The notes below the pieces were generated by a model. That model worked only from the letters and a program-made list of their open reading frames with translations, was not told where the DNA came from and ran no database searches. The position numbers and the translations under genes are program-made. Below, one piece after another: positions 39,001-51,000 of a DNA stretch of 64,000 bases (position 1 is the first letter of the stretch; each line of letters begins with the position of its first letter). This stretch comes from Maniola hyperantus (taxonomy: Eukaryota; Arthropoda; Insecta; Lepidoptera; Nymphalidae): positions 7,607,383-7,671,382 of the forward strand of contig NC_048550.1 in assembly GCF_902806685.2 (NCBI RefSeq). The letters run 5' to 3'.

Positions 39001-42000
39001 TAGTGCAACGGGCGGGATTTGAACCGTCGACCTTTGGGTTTTCAGTTCACTCCTATACCGGTTGAGCTATTGAGGCTCAAATTTTGGATAGCGACACTAT
39101 TGTTTTTAATATGCAATGTGTTAATAATTCTTCCAATCCATCCAATCACCCATACAAATTCTGCTAGAAGCAGGTGGATATATTCATATGAGTAAGGACC
39201 TCAAATATATAATATAATGATAATTGAAACTGTCCGTGTATCCTACCAAACTACCGCGTGTCCTACTACTGACAACGAGCTCACGTACCTATAGGTAAAT
39301 TTTTAACCCAATGAACAAAGTGACTTGCGCTGTAAATTACTTTTCATTTTGCCAGCATTCTCCCTACATAAACTGCGATAATGTCCTTGTGAAACGCAAG
39401 GGTCCTCTACTAACCCTCGTCTAGCTGCAAGCCCTAGCTATCCTGACGCCTGTACTCAACAATACACTACGCTGGCTACAACGACTCTTAAATTTTCACC
39501 TGTTTTCAAAGGCGTGTCAACAAGTCGCGAGTTACTTGAAACACCGAAAAGGCCCGTTCAGGAAATTTTATCTCTGGTTAAGTGAAGTTGTGTGATGTTA
39601 CCTGCAATATCATTATCTTTATCTTTAGTATATCTAAATACGCTTGTTAATGTTAATAGGAAATGTTTTAACTGGTTGATAAGACTATGGAATCAATATG
39701 AGTTAAATGACTTAATGATATCAGTACTTAAGGTAGCAAATCGACGCAATGGTTTTAACTTTTAGTTGTTTACTTATTCAGCCTTAACATGCAACCCATA
39801 ACAACTCCAAAATTTAATTCTTATGAAAAAACTCTTGATCCTTCAGAAAGATATTCAAATAGGTAGATACTTAATTTCCATTCTTATAGCAGAAAGCTCT
39901 ATTCAATTATAGCTTTTGTACGGACTACGGACATGAATTTGAATTTAAATGAAAACTTCATACGAATTTTAATACTAGTAAAGATTTTAAGTTTTCTATA
40001 GGTTTAAAGTATTTCTTTTCATTATCTGTGAAACTTATACTTTAATAAATTTTATTATTATTGCTTCCTCAAAAAATAAACTCGTTTCATTAGCCTTTAT
40101 CTAACAACCGTTCTGCGGTTTAATACGTTATTTTTATTATTTCTTATGGTTGGTTTCAACAACGTACGATAGGAGGCAATAATGGGTAAGCTTGTATTAG
40201 CAAAGTTTTTAGCAGACGTTTTATTTTCAAATCAGGTAAGATTGCCTACCCGTAAATGAATTCCAAAAGTTAAAAAGCGAAAATTTTCCTCAAATACCTA
40301 TTTCTTGAAAACTTGTCCTCATAAGCCGAGGCGAAATAAATTAAAGAATATTTCTGAGAAGCTCCGCGTACCTACCTACCAATATTCTTTGAATGTGCCC
40401 TGTCAAAAGTTTGCGACGCATTTACGAAGTAATGATTGGTTCTCATCAGGCATGTCAATCCCTCCCTCCGGTTCACCAAAAACCTGTCGAGTCGAAGGTA
40501 CGAAATGGCATCACATCTAAATATATAAAAGGAAAAGGTGATTAACTGACTAATCTATCAACGCACAGCACAAACTACTGGACGGATTGGGCTGAAATTT
40601 GGCATGCAGATAGCTATTATGACGTAGCGCGTAGGCATCCGCTAAGAAAGGAATTCATACTTATTCTACATAAAAAAATATCTTCCGTGAAAGAATTGGA
40701 AGTTGCATCTTCTCGAAACAGCACAGTACAATTAATTCTAATCAAGATTAATATTATATAACTGAAATTCTGAGACTTTTACTTCCACTTTCCCATAAGA
40801 TATAACTTTTAAACTCAATTGCGAGAAAGCAGTTTGAGTCAAATAAAACTATTCTATTGTCAAATTGTAACCTAATCTTTAGTAAAAGTTCTAGTAAGAA
40901 AACTAACTCAGAAGTTAACCAAAGTGTCGTGGGTGTACAATGTACATGATTCACGTAAAAACTGGTCAGGAATTCCAAGTAGTTCACAAACTTAAATTGA
41001 CTAAATTGTGCAGGTGAGTGACATAATGCCGTTCCACAGCTCGTACCTACTACATTAAGTATTTACCACGTTAAGTATTTTTTGTCCATAGGTATCTAGT
41101 ACTAAAAAAAAAGAAAACCTACACCCATTTATAAACATGACATTTTTGCGAAATACCATTGTACATATGTTTAAGATCGCAGGTTTAAAATTTAATAAAA
41201 ATAGACATCAAAGATGATGTGATCAATGATCATACATGCTTGCAATATTCACGACAAACGTACTGAATATAGGTACATGCGACAATGCGTAAGTTCAAAG
41301 TAGTCGTAGCTATTGCGAATTTGCTTACACGCGCTACCTTACGCCTCGTTGTATAGGCGACACCACATCTTATAAACATATCTTTGCGAAATAACATCGT
41401 ATGTTTAAAATTTAATAAAAGTAGACATCAAAGACACATTGATGTGATCATTCGCTCTCGCAATATTCACAACAAACGTACTGAATATAGGTACAAGTGA
41501 CAATGCGTAAGTTCAAAGTAGGTACTCGTCGCTATTGCGAATTTGCTTACACGCGCTATCTCACGCCTCGTTGTACAGGCGACACCACATTTTATGGATT
41601 TAATATGTTAACTTAATGCAAATAACTACAACACGTAGATTTGTAGTCCTCTTTAGACACTAATGGTGCGCATAAATTTCCTTTCACAATACGTTTCGCA
41701 GTTATCCCTTTTAGCGATCGATGCTGACTCCTAAGCTTGAATATATAAGATCCTTAAATGCTATTTTCTTTCTTTAAATGTAGGTACACTAAATATGTTT
41801 GAATTCAATTTGAAAAGTTCTTTCTTTTATAAAGTCCTTTGATCAAAGGTAGTTTGTTGGTCCTAGGATTCTACTGAGCTCTGAATTGTGTTGTACTACT
41901 ACCAAAAAAAACGCTGCGCTGAGGACGCTCGGTGTTTTATATAAATTAACTATATATTTCATTTGGTTTGTTATTTCTATTTTGCTTGACCTTCCTATAA

Positions 42001-45000
42001 AGTAGGTACTAAAATGTTTATCTATCGTATTGAGGTTTTGAAAAATATTTAATTTGAAAAAAAAACCGGCCAAGTGCGCGTCAGATTCGCACATCAAGGG
42101 TTCCGTAGTACAATCGTATTTTTTCGTCATTTTGCACGATAAATCAAAAAGTATCATGCATAAAAATCTGTTTTTGAATGTATAGGTAAAGCCCTTTCAT
42201 ATGATACCCCACTTGGTATATTTTATCTTACTTTGAAAGTTGAAAATACTAATTATTTGTTCATGAATGCAATTTAATTATTTTTTGTGATGTAACCACA
42301 AATTCACGGCGTTCAGATTTTTCCTTTTAAGTGTGCTATAAGACCTACCTACCTGTCAAATTTCATAATTCTAGGTTAACGGGAAGTACCCTGTAGGTTT
42401 GTTGACAGACACGACAGACAGACAGACAACGAAGTAATCCTATAAGGGTTTCTTTTTTCTTTTGAAGCACGAAACTCCAAAAATATCTAGTTTGAGTTAA
42501 AAATACGGCCATGTCACATTTTCCGGCCTAAAACTCTTTCTCTGTTATTTGAAGGATTAGGACAAATCTTCCGACACCTTCATCACTCAATCCGTCAAGC
42601 CGAAATCCGAAAATTAGCGAGTATTTGACTATGATATTGTTCCAAAATAATTTTCAGATTTGCCATTATGACAAAATATTGTGTAAAAACCAAGCGAACA
42701 AAATTTTTCATGGTTTTGGAACCAAATAAATCAGCGTCACCTCTTAGATACTAATGAATGACTCGTTTGAAATCCAGACGTTGCATAATGCATTGGTGCT
42801 AAATAAACATTTTAGGACCAATGAGTCGGTGCCATTTTGCTTGTTCAATGGCCCTGTCCTTACGAAGTAATATATAAGTCAATGGTAAAAACACACTTGT
42901 TAAGGCCATTGATGAATTCCTTAATAACAAAGTTGTGTAGAAGAAACCGGCTAAGCTTTAATTTGCCCACTAGATGGTGTAGTGTTTTGCTACATATTGT
43001 AATTTTTTATGATTTGATAAGAGAAACAGAAACTGTTAACTTTCTTGTCGGCTCTTTTCAGCAATATCTTCATTCCGAACCGATGGAGTCACAGCGTAGC
43101 ATATAACTATAATATTATGTCTGTCACTAGTTGACCTACCTACATGAAATACCCAAATTTTCTGTTTTTAAAGAATTCAATTTATCTTTAAATTTCCATA
43201 GTATGAATTTAACTACGCAAGTACATCTTTGTCTTCTACTACACGTTAGTACTATTATATATTCTGTGCTTCTACATTCTTTGTGGCAATCAAGAACGTG
43301 GCTTCTTGATTTCCACAGTACTTCCTGCATTGCGGATAGAATGTCGACTAGCTAAGCCTGTGTAACTGTTTGCCCGTAAACGTGTGTTGCACCCACGTGC
43401 AATCCATACTGTAAACCGTTGGCACAGTGTAAAGAGAGACACAGTAGTCCGACGCGTTTGATCTCGTCACCTCGTGGTAAGTGACGTCCACGACGCGGAC
43501 CGACCCGTCAACATAGACCCCTAGGCCGTAACTACTTTAGGTCAATTCGGTTCGCTCCTTTGTCCTGCACTAAATCTCTCCGTCATCTCCACGGACGAGA
43601 TAATCGCAACGAGTCCGTCCTAATTCGTACTATCAACGGATAATCTCCAACGATAATTCCGCCAGTCGTCGCAACTCGCAACGAAACGCCACGAGACCGC
43701 AACGGATCGCCGCGTGACATGACCGCAACGCCTCATTGTACCTCTCAACTGTGACGTAACGTGGCGGTATCGCCGCGAGACTCGATGGTATCGTCGCGAG
43801 ACTCAGTGGTATTGCCGCGAGATGCGACGAGTCCGTGACGTTATACTTGTATTGCCTTGTAGAGATTTCTCCTTAGAGGTTATATCGAATTTTGTCACAC
43901 GGCGAGACTATCGCAGCAATTCTCGTCCTTGGAGATACCGCACGATGGTTCTGTCTAGAGTCTTGACGGTTTCGTCGAACCTCTGTATGTATTATCCTTT
44001 CTCTGTGCCGCTGGTGTCGCCCGGCTTGCCCGTATCGTACGGCGTGCGAGTCGATTAAGGACGCGTGCTCGGAATCGGCATGCGTTCATTACCCGTCCCT
44101 ATTCATTACCTGCCAGCTAAATAACTAATGACATGATCCTTTGCACGTCTCTACCATGGCAGTTACTATTTTTCAATACCTAGTAACATTTGTTGTTGAT
44201 TTATTAAACTCGTGTGTGAGCATTGGCCTTAATATAAAAAACTTAAGTCTTTTAAGTCTTACAGATTTTTTAGGCAATATTAATTTATTATTATTAATTA
44301 AATAGGTACTTGTTTAATTATTTATTTTGTGAGGAGATCGTCTTTGTGTTATACGTTATTTATCAGCAAGAACCACTAACTCTGGCTAAGTGTAATAATG
44401 ATGAAACCCGTACGCATTCATCATCATCATTGGCAACCGATAGATGTACATTGCGGAACATAGGTATCTTGTAAAAACTTCCACACACCAGTCTTACTCC
44501 GCCAGAATCCTGCAAGGTGTTTGATGTCAACCTGGGAGCCTACCAACGCTGCGCTTTCCGGTGCGAGGTCGCCATTCTAACACCTTGGGACCCCAACGTC
44601 TATATCGGTTTTTCGAACTATGTATTAGGCCCATTGCCACTTCAGCTTCGCAACTCGTTAAGCTATGTCGGTTACTCAGGTTCTTCTACAGATTTGATCA
44701 CACAGAGAACGTACCTACGCATTAATTATTATTACTAAGTAATATATTGACATTGATCCTAGCGAACACGTGACGTATAGCGTAATGTAGGCCTTAATTT
44801 TACAGTACACTGGTGCGACCATGGGCGGCGGTTGCGGCGCGACCGGGACGCGGGTGCCTACCGCCGCGTCGCCGGCGAACACGGCCTCTAGCTCTTCCTC
44901 CAACTCTGCAGGCGGCACCCGGTCCACCAGCCTGAGCACCGCGCCGCCCCCGCCCGCGTCGTCGGCTTCCACCACGGGCGCGTCCGGCGAACAGCTCAGT

Positions 45001-48000
45001 CGCACCAATCTATACATACGTGGCCTCAGCCAGAACACCACCGATAAGGACCTCGTTCAAATGTGCCAGATGTAAGTTTTATCTATAGCACATTATACAC
45101 TTACCTATAATGTTTTCTGTTATTTTTGGAGTGACCGATTCTAACATTTTTTCTTTTTCAGGTATGGCAACATTATTTCAACAAAAGCAATATTGGATAA
45201 AAATACAAATAAATGTAAAGGTAATCCACATTCATTCGCTCTTATTATCTACACTAGGTACCATAGATTTCTTCCAAAATCTCCAACATACCTACCTACT
45301 TCTACAAATATTTTTACTGTGCCTAGATATTCACGTATGTATCTAAATATTACGTTATCTATTTATTTACTGAGATGTATTTATCATTGAGGAAAATATT
45401 TGTAACTGAATTTATATTAATATTTTCTAGAATACCATATACCTTCATTAAACTAATTCATCTATGGTGAGACTTTTTCCAATATATGCACGAACACTAG
45501 TTTCGAATTAAATATGATTTACAACCACTTCATATTTAAAATACTTATGTACCGTACCATACGTATTGATTTTCTTAGTTTATCATTGTTCAATATCACC
45601 ATTATTGCACTACGGCACGGAAGAATTTCAACTATTATATTTTTTGGAAAAGAACGCACGTAATATCTTTCACAACGTTATTCTTTTCTCACCTATCATT
45701 GCTATTTTGTAAGCTAAATCATTAGCGAAACATATCGAATTTGTCTTCTGTTAGTTGTTTTTACATTGAGATTTTTAGACCTTTGTATTAAGCATGAATC
45801 ATTGATTTTGTAAGCCAATTTAAGTTTCTCTCTAGTTCGCCCCTTGACCCCCATTACTATACACCTGTTTTGTTTTTGTATCCACAGGTTACGGTTTTGT
45901 AGATTTCGAAACAATCGCGTCAGCGGAGGCTGCTGTTAAAGGATTACAAGCCAAAGGTGTTCAGGCCCAGATGGCTAAAGTGGGTATCTGGTTCCTGCGT
46001 AGACTGAACCGTGTACGTTGTGCATGCAAGTAATACTATTATGACTAACCGCCTGCTCCCTATCCGCTCATCCAATATCACTGTTAAGATCGACGGTAAT
46101 TGGCCCATTATATCATGTATTGAAATCAGTAACAAGATTACTTCCTCTATCCTGTTATTACTCCTCATTTAAATTCTTTTCGAGTGCAATAACTGACTGC
46201 ATCTATTTAGTGTATCGACCTAACTACATAATAATATATTTAGTGACTCGTTTATATATGTATACCGATTTGATGTAAAATTTCCAAGTATTTAGTTGAA
46301 TTAGCTGAATCTAAACTACTTCTTAAAGAAAAATATTAATCTGTAGAAGCTAATCCAACATCAATTATAAAGTTATCGTTTTGTGCCGGATTAGAGTGAC
46401 CCAAAGACCCGTCCCGGTCCAGTCCTATAATCCGCCTACCCTTACTTATAGCTTTAGTATTTACCCCATTTACCAAAGAAATGCTATAATATCTAACTGA
46501 GCATTATAAAGTAAAGTCGTGTTCTCTAATTACTGTAAATGTTTTGCTAGATTTGAATTACCTATGCATACAGTAGCGTCAGCATCCTGTTCCACATTTG
46601 GAATCCAATATTTAGAGACCGTGTAAGTCACATATTGACGATAGATGTTTGGATCCTTTTATTAGCTTAACGTAGGTCCAGAGTTCAGATCATTGACATT
46701 ATATGGGCGATTAATCAGACGAGGAAGTTGGTATTTAAAAAGTATGTAATCATTAATTTGTCAGTTTAATTTGGGGAGCATCACAAGGTAGTTTGGTATC
46801 TGCCTAAACTCAAACAGAATGTGTGACACTAGCGTTGTAAGTATTTACGATCCCTATCAATGGTACGCCAACTCAGTGCAAATAACGCTTACTTACTTCA
46901 AACATTGTTTCATCCTATTAATTCTATACTATTATCGTTTGCTTCAGCGTTATAACAATGTATTTCGCTACTGGGCTCTGGGTATTTCTATGCTTTCAAT
47001 ATTAAATTAGTGTGTATGCGACTTTAACAAGCTTCATAAACTCTTATGCTGATGTATATGCCCATGTCGTTGATAACACCTACATAATAATAATATTATA
47101 GCATATTAGATTCAATCCGCTGATTTACGTCACAGCTGGCTTCAGTGTCTAGATAATCTACGCTAGCTTCAAGCTAATATCAGTTCACTCTGAATTAACC
47201 TTGGGTTTCTTGAGAAATACTAATAGAATAATTGATGCAGTAGTGTTTTCAATTAAACATTTCAATCTAATTTCAAGATAAAATACTTTGGTTTTCAAAA
47301 TTGTTTGTTGTTCATATATGTTTTTATTACTACATATCTATCAAAGAATTACAAAGACATTGAAAATTCATGATTTATCCTAGTCTCAAAGATTTCTTAA
47401 AAATCGCTGTCTTAATGAAAATGAAATACTGATAATGAAATGATAAATGAAATATTCTTATTAAATATAATTTTTTGAGTACAAAGTTTCTGTACAGAGA
47501 GAAAAGAGAAAATTTTCAAGATAAAATATTATACTGATGCATAAATAGTTACATCTGGAAAGTAAGCTTGAACAGTTTGTTGGTTTGCAGCAACAGGAAC
47601 AAGACCCGACTAACCTGTACATGGCCAACTTACCACCGCACTTCAAGGAGAACGACGTGGACCAATTGTTGGCCAAGTTCGGCCAGGTCGTGTCTACGAG
47701 GATCCTGCGAGATACCCATGGACACAGCAAAGGAGTTGGCTTCGCGAGAATGGAGTCTAGAGAGAAATGCGAGCAGATTATCCAGGTACGGGTACCATTG
47801 TCTATAAGAATATCTACCTACCTACTTTGCCTATAATTATGTTCTGAATACTTGAGAGTATATATTCGTTCAAGTATTCAGAACATATAGGCAAAGTTAT
47901 AACTTCTTCGGCTTCACATCGTTGCATAGAAGTTACCTACTTAATTGTAAAGCTACTTTCTGTAAGTTCTGTAAGCACACGTATAGTACGCGACAGGTCG

Positions 48001-51000
48001 AGATTGCCATGGTATGTTTAATACGTGCCTCCATGCTATTGGGAAAAGGCTCAGTGACTCATGCTCGTATTGCGGTGCAGAAGACACGCCAGAGCACGCA
48101 ATATTTCAGTGTATGGTATTCGAGGACAAAAGAAAAGAAGCCCAGAGACAAGGCGAACCAATAACGCCTATGAATCTTATTCCTCATATGCTTTCAAGCG
48201 AATCACAGTTATTATGGATAGAAGAATCAACGACGAATGGGATTTTTTTTGGGAAGTTTTAAATATATAACAAAACTTTCCATTTCGTTTCCAGATGTTC
48301 AATGGGAATCCGATACCGGGGGCTAAAGAGCCACTGCTAGTGAAGTTCGCCGACGGAGGCAACAAGAAAAAGGCTCTGTATAATAAGCAGAACGACAACA
48401 ACGGCCGAGCGTGGCGGGACAACAATGAATCAATCACTCAGGTAAAGGATCACCACCATCCATACTTAATTATATGAATAGATGAAATTTGGTCCACTTT
48501 GGTGGATAGCTTGCATCCCGGGACGGCATAGCCTTTTTGACCCGAAAAATCAAAGAGTTCCCACAGGGTTTTTAATGATTCCGCGTGGACAAAGTAGTGC
48601 ATCATCTATTTCGTACAAAGGTAGCTTGCATCTAGTATACAGATACAGTTTACTTTTATCCCGGAAAATCGACAAGTTTCCTTGAAAAAATATTGGCAAT
48701 ATCCAGTTTCCATAGTTATGAAAACCTATTAATTTCCAGGCCATGAGTGTCACCGGCGTGTACACGTCCGGGGTGGCTGGCGCGGGCGCCGGCGGCGAGT
48801 GCGCGGGCGTGTACCGCGGCAGCGGCGTGTACGGCGTGGCGGCCTTCCACCCGCAGCTGCACCACCACCACCACGCCGCGCACCCCGCCGCCTGGCTGGC
48901 GCCCTACGCCGCGCTGCTGCCGCCGCACCACGCGCCGCACGCCGCGCACCCCGCACACCCCGCCACGATACCCATCGACACCGTGCCAAGTCAATATGTA
49001 AGTCTTTTCGCGTCGTATTCCTCATTGCTGAGTGTCGTGAGTCGTGACCTCATCCCATTAATCATGTTAGTAGGAGTCTCTTTGGGATGTTAATACGGTG
49101 GGTTCCCAGATCTTTCACCACACAAGTAGAGAACGAGATTTTGACTTCTTAGTTTTTACAATTATTATCAGACGCTAGTGATCGTTCACCCCACACACCC
49201 CGCCACGAGATATACTTAATTACCATTATTATCGACACCGTGCCAAGTCAATGTGTAAGTCGCATTATTCACCTATCACATTAGTTTTTTTGGGATAATA
49301 ATGCAGAGGGGTCCCAGATCCCTCCGCACCCGACTAGAGTACGAGGACAAAATTCGACTCTTAGTTTGTACAGTTATTATCAGATGTTAGTCATTCCTTA
49401 CCCCACACACTTCGCCACTGTACCCATGGACACCGTGCCAAGTCAATATGTAAGTTGAATTTCATTTTCTTTTTGCCCTCCGACGCGCGGAACGAAAATA
49501 CCAAATTAGGACCTCCAAAGTCGGTTACCCAGTTACCAACTGAGGTCAACGTTGGTTAACAATCGCAAAATGGCATGCGATGTCACAATAGCTAGCCCAC
49601 GCGTCACTCACGAAGCCACACATCATATATTACCTGCTATTAACTTCTTGATACATATAACCAAACCTAACCTTTCCACAAGTGAAAAAGTTTTCAAACA
49701 AAATTCGAAATCCCCAAAGAAGAGCGGAAGACGTCACCAGCACGCATCTCAATTTTTTCACTAACAAATGCGGTTCATAGAGTTCAATCCGCTTAAGGGA
49801 AGAAAAAGGGATTTACAAACAACCCCTTGAATCATAGATCTGTCTATTCCAAAAAAAATCAACGAGTAGATATCCGAAGCCGCAAAATCTCAATAAAATC
49901 TCGATCTTATAAAACAAATGTTTTATTCTTTAGAAACTTGCGTATATCCCATGGCCGACTGAGTAAATGGCGTTGCTCACGTTGCGCACGTTTACCAAAA
50001 CAATTGAGGGGATATCTGTGTAGGCCAAAGTATATATTCACAACCAGAACATCCTAATCCTCACAGTTTAGGAGGGCAGTACCGACAGTAATGTATGCGT
50101 ACACGTAAAATTTAACTCTTCACTTGTCATTTTAACTTTTTGTGTCAAATTTCATGTCAAAATTGCGATTGCCTTATTTTAAAGGTAAACCGTACTTTTT
50201 GACAGTCGAACCATAGAGTTAAAATGGCGCGTGAGGACTCATTTTTTACGGACTATGTCTAAGAACCTCCTCTAAGGTTGATACCTGAAAGAAGGCCCAT
50301 TAACAAGTAGTGAGCCAGCGATGAGTTGATATTATGACGACTATGTTGATGATGAGTAACCTCAAATAAGTCAAATCAAAAATACAACTTTAACAACCCG
50401 AGGTTTTTCTGTTTTCCAGGTAAACTGGGACAGCTTAAGGCCGGAAAATGAGCTATACGTGAGTGTAAATTAATTGTTAACGCTCGCTCTAAAAATACAC
50501 TGCTTTTGCGAACGTTTGTCACACTCAACATTTACTGCTCCTAAATTATTTGGAAAATTGAAATCTTTTAATTGTTTTGTATAAACGCAACTCACAGTGA
50601 ACGTACTGCTTTTTAGGGATAAAAATATTATATTACACACTTATTCTGTGACTAATTTTGTTGTACACAATCTCTAAATCTAGTGCTATCCTTTACCGCA
50701 AAGAAAATTATGAAACGGATAGCAATATATTTAGACCTTTCATTTTAATTTAGTTCAGAGATTGTGTACAATAAAATAAGCCACGTAGTGCAGCAAATAA
50801 ATCTGTCAACATACGCCCAACCCATGTCCTGTATATCCTTTTATGTGAGAACGAGTACATGAAGAGATAAATAATTAATCTATTGAATGGATTATCTCTT
50901 AACGCTCACGTTCTCTCTTCTCGTTGGTTCTCACTGTGCTTTAATTGTAAGCTTTATCGTGAGAGAAGTGCATTATCCGTCCCCGTGTTCGTTGCAGTAC

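Larger units (their letters stand above)
24025..44805 (+). other. shep: shep large intron (20.8 kb)
   Basis: No further exon could be supported; the two flanking exons join in phase 0 and match a continuous stretch of the family. Content is TE remnants and tandem duplications, listed individually. Stretches with nothing assignable include about 28600-29990, 30500-33500, 36550-37750, 39600-40500 and 42500-43400. Confidence 0.8.

Noticed and set aside
39002..39072. tRNA-like sequence on the minus strand with plausible anticodon arm and box B
   Set aside because: The acceptor arm does not pair, and it continues into a body that matches a tRNA-derived SINE, so it is not a functional tRNA gene.
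43480..43900. Possible rRNA or structured RNA because of high CG content
   Set aside because: No rRNA signature; the same sequence recurs as a dispersed element elsewhere in the window.
44715..45041. 108-codon minus-strand open frame
   Set aside because: Antisense shadow of the shep exon at 44806-45071.
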